DNA of 64,000 bases from Meandrina meandrites (GCA_963693305.1 OY855906.1:10834102-10898101), one strand, 5' to 3'. Shown: positions 45,045 through 57,551, numbered from the stretch's first letter. The notes: a model not told the origin generated them from the letters alone. Program-made: numbers and translations.

Positions 45045-47116
45045 TTTTGGCCTAAATTTTCTAAATTGAACTGAAACGGCTTTGAACAGTGTCGTGTACC
45101 ACCTGAATCACTCTTTTTCACTCCTTGAATCACTTCGGAAACACGCCTGATGAGTAAGGAAGGTCCTAAGGCCGTGTTAAAATTATCTGACTGCTTTTTC
45201 AGAAGTGAAGAACGTTAATACGTTTAACGAACTTCTCGAAGTACTCTTCGCTGAGACTTTCGACGCGATTTTCTCTCTCTTTCTACATGTGATCACCTGC
45301 TTTTCCTATAAAGTGATCATTAAAAATGCATCTGTATTTGAATGGAAACTCCACTCTTATCGACTTTGTTTCACACTGATATTATTTACTCAAACCCTTT
45401 TATCCACCTGGTTTATTTGTCGATCTAAACGATATCGTCCTTTTATAAATTATAAAAAAACGCAATTAAAAAGCGAGAACGACTTTTTAGGGCCATTTGA
45501 CATGTTAATATTTTACTCGTGCCAAAATGTTCGTTAGCTATTGGTTCGTTAGTAACTTTTCATGGAAATAGCTTTACTTTGTTTGAAATGGTTTAATTAC
45601 GCGCTCGTCCCTTAATTTCTTTTCAGTTTTTTTTTTCTTATCATTTGGAGGTGTTCTTGAATATCCATGTTCCTATTAAAATTGTCACGAGAAAAAATCG
45701 ACTTGTCGGGTAAGTTGCGTATCGTCGTGATCACCATGCAAATAAAGTTCGTATCAACTGACTTGAGTATATTTGTTGATTACTGAAGCGAGATCTTGTT
45801 TTCACTCAAAATCGCGAAAGTCATTACCGAAACAGAGATTCTATTAATTTCCAAAGTACATTAGGATTTGCTGTCGGATTATTAAAATTTACATTTCCAA
45901 TCAATCTACTGACACATCACTCGGCCTGATCAATTCAAAAAGCGTTATCGTGCCCCAAAGCATAGCAAGACTAAAGAAGCAATTTATAGTGACAATTTCA
46001 ATTAAATTTCCGGGAGTTTTCGACATGGTTATTTTCACATATTTCGATATAAAACATTTTGTTTTGAGTTCCACGCTGTTTTTAATGATATTAAAAAGTA
46101 ATCTTTGAGATGATTATGGTACATTAGTTTATGGAAATTGTCACTCTACTTAGACATTTCTTCTATGTTTGATATTAATAGGCTATAAGAAAGCAATTTG
46201 TTCGAAATTTGTTTATTAAAAAAGGAAGATGATTTTTAATGAAGAGACTGTACGTCACGATGGTGCTATATTTCAATTAAATCATTGTTAAATATCTTCA
46301 ATATTGTGCACTGCGACTCGTGGCCGGAGATTTCCGACAAACATACACACAAAATCATGGAAAACATCATTTGTGTGCCCCCCGGAAAATTTTGAAATTA
46401 AGAAGCTCTGGCTTTTTCCAGCATTTCGATCACGTATTTTTTTTACGAAAAATCAATCTCGTGCACTGGGATTATTTCTCAACTAATCGTACTTCGTTTT
46501 TAATTAAGAGAGTATGAAGTTTTGACGCGTCTTATCTCGGCCCCAGGGTCTTCTCGTTGTTGCTTTTCAAGATGTGGTTGCAAACAGAAATGACAGCATG
46601 TGTACAGTATAACCGAAAGATTCTATGTCTTTAGAATTTTCTTCACTCTAAGAAGGAACATATTCAGATGCTACACAGTTTAATTTGCATAATCTTGGTA
46701 ATTTTTTGAAGAAGTACGCCTGTTGCGTAATAAACCCTAGTACTACCATTCTTTTTTAACACTCAACGCTGGAAGAGGCATTTGAAACCGTCGTACGGCA
46801 AAACGAAAAGATCAAAAAGAGGAATTCGAGCGTGTGTGGGACAAAAAAACTTTGATTTTTTCACAAAACACTGATAATTGAAAGTGATCTGTAAGAAAAA
46901 TGTTGGGATCACCGACAATTTACTAGTAAGCTAGCAAACTACAAGCGAAGTTGAGGCAACGGCTTCCCTGTATGTGTTTAGACAGTTTCGGTTTTTCAGC
47001 CGCGGTAGCTTGGTATAAACCCGCTGCATTATCTTTCAATGGAAAGAAAAACCACTAAAAGTGGTGTAAGCAAAGAAATATAAACGAAAATGAAAAAAAA
47101 AATGATTAAAAGATTC

Positions 47117-47222
47117 CAAATTTCACAAAAATGGCATCTTCCTTGCTAGCAGAGGCCTCTTTTCCGTCAGCCAAAAGAAGAGAGCAAGTGCTAGCAGGGA
47201 AGATGCCACAAAATGAAATTTC
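47117..47222. mobile_element. ~100-bp foldback
   Basis: TGGCATCTTCCTTGCTAGC and GCTAGCAGGGAAGATGCCA are inverted, with ATTTCACAAAA / TTTTGTGAAAT-like extensions outside. Confidence 0.65.
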
Positions 47223-47387
47223 ATAAACTGTAATCCACTTTCATCCTTGTGATCCTGTATTTCAGTTCCCTAAAATACTTGTTATATTGCTCATATATTC
47301 TTGATACTAAATAGTATAAACAAATTTGAGGAAGCTCAAGCGCAGCTGTATCAAACACCAGGACCAGAACACACATTATATGAAACA

Positions 47388-47435
47388 CAGGGCGCTAAAA
47401 ACTGAAAAAGGAAGGGCTTCCTTTTTAGCGCCCTG
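47388..47435. mobile_element. 48-bp hAT-like MITE with 8-bp target duplication
   Basis: Ends CAGGGCGCTAAAA and TTTTAGCGCCCTG are perfect inverted repeats. ATGAAACA lies on both sides (47380-47387 and 47436-47443). The 8-bp duplication and CAGGG ends are those of hAT transposons. Confidence 0.8.
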
Positions 47436-47681
47436 ATGAAACATCACGAATAAGAACTTCCGTACATACAGAAATCCCTTCGAAATCTAATTACAGAAAA
47501 AGAATCATTGTGCCTCTGCTTTTTGTCCTCCTCTTCGCTAGTCTCTCACCGTCTCCCACACAGTCGTTTTCATGGGGGCGATCGCTCCTGGGGCGATCAT
47601 TCTTGACTGCGCGGACTGCGCGGGATCGCGGGAGATGTTTTCGTGATCCCAGGCTCTTCTCTTCCATTGCTCGAACAATAA

Positions 47682-47689
47682 TGACGTCA
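47682..47689. promoter_or_regulatory. CRE/ATF-type site in UBE2Z promoter
   Basis: Perfect palindrome TGACGTCA, 30 bp upstream of the chosen UBE2Z ATG. It matches the CREB/ATF consensus; whether it is used is inference. Confidence 0.45.
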
Positions 47690-47718
47690 CTAATGCTTTG
47701 ATGAACACTTTCAACAAC

Positions 47719-48509
47719 ATGGCGGAGGAGGAAGCGAGTTCCGGGTTGCAGGCTCCATGGCAAGCAATAAAGCATCCCACAGGAAGGTTTTCAGCACTTT
47801 GCCTTTTCAGAATCAAGAGGTATGAGGGATTTTTTGTTTCGTAATAAACTACAAGAAGTTTTTGGCTTGCACTCCAATCCTCCGATCATGATCTATCACA
47901 CTTGTGAGTAGCATATTCATATACCAGAAACTCATAAGGAGTTCTGCATATACTCAGTTTCAGCTTGTCATTTTACGAGCGAGATAAAAAATGCCAGTAG
48001 ATCGGGCCTTCTCTCTGCTTGGTACTTTGGCAGTCATTCTTGACTTTAAGGCTTCGTTTGTCTTCCGGTGATGGGGCAGGTGAAAAGTACACGCATGTAG
48101 TATTTTTGTCGACTTGACAGTTTTCCACGGGCGTTAGCTAGGGCTGCCATCAGTTCTATATTTATTTTTAAGTTGGGGGCTCACTTCTTCAGAATACCCA
48201 GCCACCTAAGATGCATCTTCAAATCCTGTAATTGTCACAATTTACCTGCATTTTGCAGCCTGCATGCAAAATATGCGTGGAAATAACCCGTTTAGATCAC
48301 AGGGAAAGAAATGCAGTGTGATTGAGGTATGGAACATTTTAGTTTGGGGGATAAGGTTGGCCAATTACCAACAAATAATCCTGCACAGCAAGCCAAAGGT
48401 GAAGCTGTATAAGTTGTGTAGTTGACTAACTACGAATTCCTGTAACACCTCATCTCTATTTCACTAAGAATACGAACAAAACTGTAAACTTCATTATGAG
48501 CTGAATAAA

Positions 48510-48557
<48 letters not shown>

Positions 48558-51500
48558 GACAAAAAGAATATTGCACAAACAAGAGGGAATAAATTAACCA
48601 CCCCCTTCCCCCCCCCCCCCCCCCACCCCAACGAAAAAAAAATAAGTAAAAATGGTCCATCTCTTACATAAGTCAATGAAAGCAAGCACAATGCCTGTGT
48701 ACACATATATGTTGTTCTTCAATGAGTGCAAGCAAGGTTTTAGACTTTGGGAGCATGGGACTAAAGATCAAACTAAGTATAGTTTCACTAGCCTTTCTTG
48801 AATTATTATCCTGTTATATGGGACGACAGTAGGGCTGCGGAAGGGCAAGAGCTCTTTCATCACTGTTTGACTTCAGGAATGCGGGACTGTGGAAGTTTTC
48901 TTAATCACGTTAATAACTCGTGTATTTTTCCCCACTGCAGGACTACATGAGCAGTAAACTAATAGTTTTTCAAAGTAACACTTCCAAATTCCAATTCGAT
49001 CGGGAAAACACGGCCCCACAAGCTTCTAGCTTTAAATACCACCGTGTCTAAATAAAGGTAATTTATTTATTTTATTTTATTTAGTAACCAGGTATTCTGA
49101 ATTTGCTCCCAGTTATTAGTTAATCTGACTATTGTTTGTTTTGTGTGACTAGGGATATAACAAGTATGTATAAAGAACCACCACCTGGCTTGTATATAGC
49201 GGCAGATGAAAATGACATCACAAAGGTTTGTGTCAGTTCCCGGGCAGGGGGGGGGGGACTCCCATATGAAAAGAGACATAGATGTTCAGAAGAAACATTT
49301 ATTGGTTCCACAATGACTGATTACTTGATAAACTTGATTAATTTAAAAGACTATAAACATGTCCATCGATCTAATTCTGTCCTCGAAAACTTGGAAAATG
49401 TCCCAACAATCGATTTGGTTTCATCCAATGTTGAAACCTGAATACCAAAAAAAAGATCTTCTTGTAATGAACGTAATAAACCTATATTTACATAGATATT
49501 TAAAGCAAAGAAACATGCAAACGAAACTATGCTGAATAGAAAAACAAAAAGACAAAGCTAAATATGCTCACGCATATATTTAAACTAATGAGTTCAAATT
49601 CTCTCGTGTCCAATGGATGCTAATTGTCTCACTTAGGGGTAGAAATTACAGATTGTGGAGTCACTTAGAACCCGTTAGAAGTTTCATTTCTTGGAATATG
49701 CTATTAATAATAATATAATTCTCACATTGTATCTTAATTTCTAGGTTCATGCACTGGTCACAGGCCCACGTGGCACACCGTACGAGGGTGGATTTTTTTA
49801 TTTTTTGATCTATTTTACCCCTGAGTACCCAATCAAACCTCCACAAGTAATTTTTATGACAACAGGAAATGGAAGAGTCAGATTCAACCCCAATCTGTAC
49901 AAAGATGGCAAAGTTTGTCTTAGTATTCTAGGGTAAGCAGTTCAAATATTCAGTGATCGCTGTTTGTAAGGTTAATTGGCAAAGTTTGCATTCGAGGAAA
50001 GTAGCCCATACGGCTGATGCTTAACGCTGCAATTCTTGTAGCAACTAAGTGACTAAGAGTATTTCTACTCCCTGAACATGCAATATGCAATGCTAGTCCA
50101 TCACAGGGTTGCCTACTAGCATTCGGTTTACAGGTACCTATTCATACACCTACATGGAGAGAGGCACTTTGTCTACCCAAGAACACAGGCAATGCCCCCA
50201 GCCAGGGACCCATGAGTGCCAGTAAGTAATGCATTAAAGGGAACCTCCACTCTTGGGACAAGTTGACGTTAAATTGTTTGAAATAATTCCTAATTTCCAA
50301 ATTTTACAATACAAGGGAGAAATAACAATTAATAATAACAATAAATGGAAAAGTTTATGGCTTTTAAATTTCCAGCGCGCCACCATTTTGGATTTTTATG
50401 ATGTGTTACAGCTCCCGCTATTGTTTGGAAGCTTCCAAACAATAGCGGGAGCTGTAACACGTCATAGAAATCCAAAATGGTGGCACGCTGGAAATTTAAA
50501 AGCCATAAACTTTTCTATTTATTGCTATCATCAAATGTTATTTCTCCCTTGACCTATAAAATTTAGAATTTTGGCATCATTTCAAACAATTCAGCATCAA
50601 CTTGTTGTAAGGAGGTTTCCTTTAAAACATGAATTAGATATCACGGTATTATTTGTTTACAGGACATGGCCTGGCCCTGCATGGAGTCCTGCCCAGACCC
50701 TCTCAAGTCTGCTCATCTCAATCCAGTCTCTTTTGAATGAAAAGCCTTATCATAATGAACCAGGATATGAACTGAAGGTTGGTAAAAGTCTCTCCAGAAT
50801 TATACTGCTGCCGAAATGATGGACCAACTGAAATATGTTGTGCTTTAGTTTGGTTTTATTTTTAGTTTATTATAATAATTATACCCCATTCACACCAAAA
50901 CTTAAACATGTTTAAATGTTGTTTAGTTAAACATGGTTTAAAATTGTTTTCTTCTTCAAAGTTGCTGACTGATGTTTATCGACTTCAAATTTGGCGCAAT
51001 GAAACACAAGTTAGAGCATACTTGAACCCTATGTAAAATTTAGTCTGGCAGTTGTCTGTTGCTGATTTTCATTTTGAATTCTTAAACCTGGTTTAACTAA
51101 ACATGTTTTGTTGGTGTGAATCAGGTATTATTTTTTTTAATTAGTTCTGTTTTTAGTATCATTACCCTCAGAATTCATTACTGTGTTCTGAATATGGCCA
51201 TAATTGCATGAAGTATTAGAGATAGTGAAGTATTAGAGACACAAGTATTAGAGACACAAGAGATAGTGTTTCATCGGGATATCCAAACACCGAGAAGAGA
51301 GTTGATAATATGATTACAGCAGAGTATTTTTCATGAAGTTCAAGTTGCAGCATATGTGTGTAAGGAAAAACCAAGTCTGGACTCTTTTTTTTTTTTTAGG
51401 ATTTCCTCCTGTCATATACTGTATGTACTATGGGTCAAAATTGAATAATATGACTGTTTTGTCAGGTTTTACAGTGTGCCAGTAACCATTCAATAAAAGG

Positions 51501-53251
51501 GCTCCCAATCACAAATCACAAGCCTATTTCCTTGGAAGTTTTAATTGAAAAATTTACATGTTTGATCAACAGGAAAGTCGCAAAAACGACTGCAAAAAAT
51601 ACAATGAATGTATCCAGCACGAAAACCTCAGAGTTGCTGTCTGTGATATGTTGGAAGGAAAACAAAGATGCCATCCAGCTCTCATGTATGTACTTGTGAT
51701 TGATTAATTTTGTTATAAAATTTTGCAGCAATGGTCATGTTTTTTTCTGTCTATGTTAAGTTTTAATGAAGTAAAAATGTGGATACCTAATAAATGCCAG
51801 GGGTGTCTATAAAATTTTAGGGGTCTTAGGATTGCTGCAATTTAACTGAATAGAGGAAAGTTCCTATTGCTGATGTACTAATTTTTTTATTCAATCAATA
51901 TTTCAGAACAAGAATGGAGAAATTATTCCTCGGGTTTTATGACAGCTACTGGTCGGTTGTCAACGAGAATTTGAATTCATCTGGAAAACCGATGAAGGTG
52001 AGAAAATAATGTATATTCATTCTCTATATAACGGCACTAGCTTGGGATGCTGGGTATGTATATTATCTTAAGTCTGTATTCGAGCCTAGGGGCCCATCAG
52101 GCCGGTCGAGCTTATCCCAGTTTCCATAGCATGAAGTGACTAGGAGTACTGCTACTCCCCCCTTTATGAAACTACATGCATCAACTCTATGAAGAAACTC
52201 AGCTGCATGTGTTTTATTTGGAAATTGGTGACAGAACATGATCGTGTGCATGTTGCTCTTTAAAGGGCCAATTTTTATGAGTTTTTGGCTCAAAAGAATA
52301 TAAAATTGTAGGTTTTGGACTGCATTATCCTTTAGTCAGAGTTTCTACTACCTGCCCTTGGTTTCTATGAGAAGATAGTCAACTCGGCTGCACCTCTTTG
52401 ACTATTTGCTCATAGAAAACTCGGGCTCGTAGTCGAATTCTTTTAAAATCAGTGCACCCCTTGCAATATGCAGCAACCTTCGTAAAAATTATGTATTAAT
52501 TCTACACCTGGCATATTGGAGGGGTGTGCACAGTACGTACACGAGCTAGAAATTCTTAATACCAATATAAAGAGTAACTACAAGCTACCCAATTAACTGT
52601 AGGCTATCACTAGAGTGCTAAAATATTATAGGATAACCAGAGTGCCATTTAGGCTAGCTAGCCAACATATAATTTAGGTTAACTGGAATGGCTTGCATGA
52701 GTTGCAAGCCATGTGAGCCAGAAATCCTCAATCATATAAATTTGATGTTCCAGAAAATATCCATACCTTTAAAAATATTCCTTAAAAACTACTTCCAAGC
52801 TTTCAAGGCCCTGGCCCCACCGTACCCCCTTGGAATTTCCAGTGACCTTCTGTGGGGTGGTACAGGGATATTTTCTGGAGCCACACAATGTAACAGCTAA
52901 CCTTGACCTACCTATTAGCTAACTGTAGACTAATGTAATTAAGCTATTTGGGCTGGGTTGCATGATTTGCTGGCTTTGCCAAGACCCAGATTGGTACAGG
53001 TTGAAGCAATAACATTTTTACATGATGTCAATTATTAATTTTGCTTGTAGGATCCTTATGGTGAAAATAGGGGCACGTTTGATTACATATCTATAAAACA
53101 AAGACTAGAAGTCATCAAGAAAAGACTTGATGCAAAGAAAGCATCAGGACACGAACTGGATGACTCATCGGGTGATGAAGAAGATGAAAAAGCCAAAGAA
53201 AGTCCTCCTGAAATAGATGATTGGGAAGCATTTTTATATGGAGATGATTAA
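47719..53251 (+). CDS. UBE2Z: Ubiquitin-conjugating enzyme E2 Z, 7 exons, 293 aa
   Basis: Exons: 47719-47819, 49153-49225, 49745-49932, 50663-50777, 51573-51685, 51907-51997, 53051-53251; they join in frame to a TAA. In mammals UBE2Z (Use1) takes ubiquitin or FAT10 from the E1 UBA6. Matches to the family: [46 protein letters not shown] with active Cys116, [20 protein letters not shown] and NPYHNEPG-like [10 protein letters not shown]. As in other UBE2Z, the usual HPN is FNPN. The C-terminus is acidic ([10 protein letters not shown]). An in-frame ATG at 47701 is an alternative start; 47719 has the better context (AACATGG). FAT10 itself is a vertebrate protein, so ubiquitin is the likelier cargo here. 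Confidence 0.93.
48509..48556. repeat. (ATT)n microsatellite in UBE2Z intron 1
   Basis: About 16 ATT units, followed at 48606 by a poly-C and a poly-A run. Confidence 0.95.
50043..50220 (-). mobile_element. tRNA-derived SINE body, minus strand
   Basis: Complement shows CACTTAGT.., ATGGACTAGCATTGC-like and GAGTAGAAATACTC blocks of the 61411 family. UBE2Z intron 3. Confidence 0.55.
50234..50627. mobile_element. ~390-bp palindromic MITE in UBE2Z intron 3
   Basis: The two halves are inverted over almost the full length: TTAAAGGGAACCTCC at the left against GGAGGTTTCCTTTAAA at the right, ATTGTTTGAAAT against ATTTCAAACAAT, and a nearly perfect centre GCTATTGTTTGGAAGCTTCC. The open frames here follow from the palindrome. 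Confidence 0.85.
50887..51122. mobile_element. MITE, ends ATTCACACCAAAAC
   Basis: ATTCACACCAAAACTTAAAC at the left against ACATGTTTTGTTGGTGTGAAT at the right, with GTTTAGTTAAACATGG / CCTGGTTTAACTAAAC inside. UBE2Z intron 4. Confidence 0.7.
51254..51342. mobile_element. Decayed copy of the GACGCGCAGCGGAG-core MITE
   Basis: AGTGTTTCATCGGGATATCC, AAACACCGAGAAGAGAGTTG and GCAGAGTATTTTTCATGA correspond in order to 4974-5120; the core is mutated. Confidence 0.65.
52085..52165 (-). mobile_element. tRNA-derived SINE fragment
   Basis: Complement shows GGAGTAGCAGTACTCC, TAGTCACTTCATGC and GGATAAGCTCGACC, the 3' blocks of the 61411 family. UBE2Z intron 6. Confidence 0.5.
52560..52730. repeat. Short-motif repeat (GGCTAAC-rich), copy 2
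   Basis: TTAACTGTAGGCTATCAC, ATAACCAGAGTGCCATTTAGG and GGAATGGCTTGCATG recur from 24285-24470. Confidence 0.5.
52746..52889. mobile_element. MITE, ends GTTCCAGAAAATATCC (copy 1)
   Basis: TTCCAGAAAATATCCATACC at the left against ATTTTCTGGAGCC at the right; inner CCTTGGAATTTCCAGT. Related to 60996-61184. Confidence 0.65.
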
Positions 53252-55514
53252 CTTAAATTTATGTTGTTTGTTGGTTCGCTGTTTTACATTATCATGATGT
53301 ATAGTCTAGTATGATCATGATAATTCAAACCAGGAAAAATTAATAAGAATAGACATGTTAAACAGAACAGCGTTTGATAAGGTATTTACATACTGTTTTA
53401 ATACACTTTTGACAATAATTGGCTTAAAAAGCCGTAAAAAAATGATACAAGATGTTTATGAGACAGGTAGTAGAGCCACGCATGCATGCAAATGGAAAAT
53501 CTAACTCACAATTGACCATCAACTTCATGAAGGATTGTATCATCTAACTCTGACCAAAGTTTAGGCTTAGGTTCCTGAAAATTTAGCGCAACAAATCAAA
53601 CAGTCAGGTACATTGCCTGAGAAATGACAGGGCATGTTGTAAATGATGTATATGTTTTAAATATTAAAATTGTTTATCTATGGAAAAAAGAAAAAGCATT
53701 GTAAATTTTAATATTAATGCAAAATATGCACCCATCATCACTTACTGTATTAGTGAATTTGGAGTCATAACTTCTCTATGGTAAAGTTATGTGGAATCCA
53801 GTTAAAATTTTTAAGTTTGTTATAAAAAAAAATAAAAAAATAAAATTAATATGAGAAGTTTGTCTGGGTGACTGTTTTGCTACCCTAATATTGCAGTATA
53901 TGGGACAACAAAATAAGATAACGCTACGTGGAGTAAAATGAAGAGTCAAACAGCCTCATACCCATATTGCCCAAAGGTAGTTACAATTTGTCAGTGAATG
54001 GCTGGGAACACAGGGTTTGATGGCTTAGCGTGAATACTTATTTGCCAGGGTAACAGCTCTAACTTCACTGGTGCCACATTCTAACCAAAGAGGGCCACCT
54101 GGGTACGAGGGAGAATAGGTTGTTAACAACTTACCCTGTTACACAGCTATTTCAATTGACGTTGTTAGATAAGAGCTTTGGGTGGAAGTTGAGTGCCGCT
54201 GCATGTGCTGAATACTGAGTGATGGATTATAACATGGCAAACGTGATCCTGTACGTTTTTTCTCTTCAGACATGGAAACAAGGTACTTTTAGGTACTGAA
54301 TTTAAGAAAAATTTTCCAATCTCAGTGATCTAATATTGACAGTTAAAGGAGAGCTACAGAAAAAGGTCTCATTGAGAATAAACAAATACTCCACTTGCAA
54401 GAATACAAACTTGTAGATTTCCTCTTTACCAATATGCAAAATTCCAATGAATAACCCTAGGTTTCTGATGCCCATATCTGACAACGTTATACTGTTTTTG
54501 ACAGAGGAAAAAACAAATATTTTATGAAAGGACCACCACAAAGAGGCAGGGACAAAAACTGGGAGTACAAAGTATGAAAGTAGAAACACCTCCCCTTGCT
54601 CCTCACTATTTAAGCTTCGCACCCTGGCCTTGTGTGGGATCGGTAAGGACAACCCTGAAAACTAAGTTTGAATTGTAGCCTGTTATCAAAGCAAGAACAA
54701 TTTTATTTGTAACAAGAGAAAAGCAGCATACCATTACAAACTCATGAGACCCAATGGCAGTTAGCCAGGGCAAAATGAAAATAAACCGGGCAAAAATTGG
54801 AGGGATGAAAGTTTTCAAGGGTGGCCCTTGTTGAAAACAATTTTTGCCAGGATTACTTCATTTTGCACCAACCGTCCTTGGGTCTCTGGGATCGGTAATA
54901 ATTAAAAAACATGGACTACAATATTTACAGCAAAGAACTGAAGTAGCCAAAATATTACAACATATTAAATCCAATGTATTAAGAATCGTTACAGCTCTTA
55001 TCCACTTCAATTCCCAGTCTTTGTACAGTTCACCACACATCAGCCTCTATTTCACCCTTTGTACGGTATAGCCACACAATCTTGGGAGAGTAATGGCAGG
55101 CTATGTATTGTATTTTAATTACAAGCTAGCCACATTTTCATCTTTCTTTTCTTTCATTTTAAAACAAATAAACTGGCATGTACTAAAACCCGAAATGAAA
55201 CCAAGCCAGCCAAACTTGCTGGCGGTTAGCTTTCACCGCTGCTTGCTTGCAGTAAGCTTTTACTGCGGTTTGCTCGAGGTTAGCTTTTATTTGTTGGTTA
55301 GGGCTGTTTCAGGTCGTTTCGCTGTTTCAGGTTTTAGTACATGCCAAATAAACCTATACTACTTACAAAATACATGCAATAGCTGGTGATCTGGGAAGCC
55401 AATTAAAATAAAGCTCCCGTTGCGTGGCCACTGTACCGATTCACAGTCCGTTGACTTCACCCTATCACTCTTGACATATCCTTTGGTCAGGGTCATCTCA
55501 TCACTTCAGACAGA
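53252..55514. other. Intergenic between convergent UBE2Z and THOC1
   Basis: AT-rich, includes the UBE2Z 3' UTR. No further gene is supported apart from a possible single terminal exon on the minus strand (next entry). Confidence 0.6.
53506..53574 (-). other. Possible terminal coding exon, gene unknown
   Basis: On the minus strand, TTTTCAG followed by 22 codons beginning EPKPKLWSELDDTILHE and a TGA. The composition looks coding and the acceptor is good, but I do not recognise it and see no donor partner with confidence. It could be a 3' exon joined to the THOC1-like frame (phase 0 would fit) or chance. Confidence 0.25.
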
Positions 55515-57182
55515 TCATGTAAGAGGTACATTTGCATCTGAAGTTCCATTTACCACTGCAATGCCTGAGTCCTCATTCTTTACGCTCAGTAATTCCTGTG
55601 CAAGTTGTTGCACCACACTCTCAAGATATTCTGGAAGTGTTTTAAATGGATTGGTGCTTGGCTGGAAAAAGTGATGGCTTCTCCGAGCAAGAAGACGTAA
55701 TGCTCGCCAACCAAAGTTACTATTTTTTATGACCTTGTATTCATCTTCCACCATGGCATCAGGATCAGCTTGCTCTATGGCCTCAGAGAAATATTCTTCA
55801 AGTGTTGGAAGGAACACTCTGTTATCTGCTTTGCAAGCTTCCAAATTGTCAGGACACAGATTCCACAGACGTGTCAATTCATTACTTCCCATCAGCACTT
55901 TTTTGGACTTCCATCCAGAGGCCATCTCATCGCCAATACTGACTTTACGCTTCCTTGAAGGTTTTGGCTTTGGTTCCTCTTCACTCCTTTCTTTGATGAA
56001 ACTTGGACAACCTTCATTCTTCCACGATATCCAGTTCTCTTCTCTCTCCAAGATGTGCTCCACAGCTTTCGCAAATTTGTCTCCGTCTGGTGGTGTTTCT
56101 CTCAGCAGTTCGTACACTTGAGATGTCGTTTCTTTCACCCAGGTGCTTTGCGATTCATTCAGGACTTGGTTTGTGCTTTTAAACTTGATATTACCAACAA
56201 GGTACTGACATATTATCAGCATTTGCACCAGAATTGTTCTTCTGAAATTACTGTCACTTAGCTGCAGATCGAGAAGCTTCTCATTGGTCAGAAACTTGGC
56301 AAAGTAACGAGCCACATCTTTGCTGTCGCTTCCTTGCAGATCCTTCAACTCCTTTGCCTTCTTTTTCCATGTCACGTGTTCTAACTTGAGACTTCTAAAC
56401 ACATTCAAGACTTGTTTCGTATTTTCGGTAAACATCTTCCATGCCACAGTGTTGTTGTAACATTGTGTGGGATTTCGGAAATAGTCTTGTAAAGCCCAGA
56501 ATTTTCTGTAAAGATTGAAATCAATTGGAACAGTACTTGGTGTTAATTCACCGGCCTCTCTGTCGTCTACTTCCATTTCACTTGCAGTGGTTTTGTCCTT
56601 CTGGTCAGCAGATCTTGTGTAAGTCGTGACATTCTCATAATTGAATTGACTCATCAAGTTCAATCCTGATCTTTCAGAGAGAGGAAAGAGCCTTGCTAGA
56701 AACAACTGAATCCTTCCACAGAAAACTGTGTTCTGAGATGTTGATAAACGACGTAGCAGATCGTTGGACATCCGAAGAAGAAGATTCTTCCCAGCAGAAA
56801 AGAATAAAGGCATTGTCCAAGTTGAAACTCTCTCCTCTACAAATGCGAACAGCGGATCGCACTGCTCCAAAGTGATACAATCAAACACATCACTCAGCAA
56901 AATGAAAACCAAATTGGGAGAACAGTGTCCCTGAATAGCTGACTTAATAACCAAACTAATCAAGAGTTTGTATCTTTCCAGGCTGCCCCCATTGACAACA
57001 GCTTCTTTGACGAGATCTCTGAAAACTTGATCGACGACCAGCTTTTTCTCTTGCTCGCTTCCAGGTGTCTTTTGAAAAATCTCAGCCAACTCGGTCTCGT
57101 CATTTTCATCCTTGGCTTTGTTCACACACGACTTGAATTTCTCCCTGGCCGCTTCAAAGTTCAATCCCTCCTCGTCCGCCAT
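55515..57182 (-). CDS. THOC1: THO complex subunit 1-like (p84/HPR1), intronless, 555 aa
   Basis: THOC1 is part of the nuclear THO/TREX complex that couples transcription to mRNA export. Highly typical stretches: [109 protein letters not shown] and [20 protein letters not shown]. The start at 57182 (ACAATGG) aligns with the vertebrate start; an upstream in-frame ATG at 57227 would add 15 basic residues. The frame ends about 100 residues early: the C-terminal death domain of vertebrate THOC1 is absent. There is no intron, unlike its neighbours. It may be a retrocopy, or an intronless lineage form; the frame is undamaged. Confidence 0.92.
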   Translation of the reverse strand: MADEEGLNFEAAREKFKSCVNKAKDENDETELAEIFQKTPGSEQEKKLVVDQVFRDLVKEAVVNGGSLERYKLLISLVIKSAIQGHCSPNLVFILLSDVFDCITLEQCDPLFAFVEERVSTWTMPLFFSAGKNLLLRMSNDLLRRLSTSQNTVFCGRIQLFLARLFPLSERSGLNLMSQFNYENVTTYTRSADQKDKTTASEMEVDDREAGELTPSTVPIDFNLYRKFWALQDYFRNPTQCYNNTVAWKMFTENTKQVLNVFRSLKLEHVTWKKKAKELKDLQGSDSKDVARYFAKFLTNEKLLDLQLSDSNFRRTILVQMLIICQYLVGNIKFKSTNQVLNESQSTWVKETTSQVYELLRETPPDGDKFAKAVEHILEREENWISWKNEGCPSFIKERSEEEPKPKPSRKRKVSIGDEMASGWKSKKVLMGSNELTRLWNLCPDNLEACKADNRVFLPTLEEYFSEAIEQADPDAMVEDEYKVIKNSNFGWRALRLLARRSHHFFQPSTNPFKTLPEYLESVVQQLAQELLSVKNEDSGIAVVNGTSDANVPLT

Positions 57183-57311
57183 TGTCAACCGCGCTCCGCG
57201 TGCAAGAAGTGCTTGTCTTTTGCGCATCGAATCTCGCGCATTCTCGTTCCCAGGCCTGATGGGTCAGCCGCCATCTTAAAATCTGAAGGAAGTCGAGTCA
57301 ATGAAAACAAA
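57183..57311. promoter_or_regulatory. Divergent (bidirectional) promoter THOC1 / NKIRAS
   Basis: Only 129 bp separate the two start codons, which point away from each other. No TATA box; GC-richer than the surroundings (GCGCTCCGCG, CGAATCTCGCGCATTCTCG). Both genes probably share one core promoter region. Confidence 0.65.
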
Positions 57312-57513
57312 ATGCCGAAATGTTTACGTCTTGTTGTTGTTGGAGGAAGTTGTGTTGGAAAAACGGCGGTAATTGAGCAAGCTGTGTTTGGAAATCACTC
57401 TCCAGGCCAGGTAAGCTGTAATATACCTTCAATATTCTTCTTGCTGTTTGCAAATTTTCAGTGACCCTTTGGAGGCCATGGTAGAGGTATATCAAAGATT
57501 AGTATCACCCAAC

Positions 57514-57551
<38 letters not shown>

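Larger units (their letters stand above)
45045..47681. other. Intergenic between GPCR 2 and UBE2Z
   Basis: AT-rich, no gene supported. It holds a foldback (47117-47222) and a 48-bp hAT-like element (47388-47435). The first kilobase resembles the 5' flank of paralogue 1. Confidence 0.6.
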
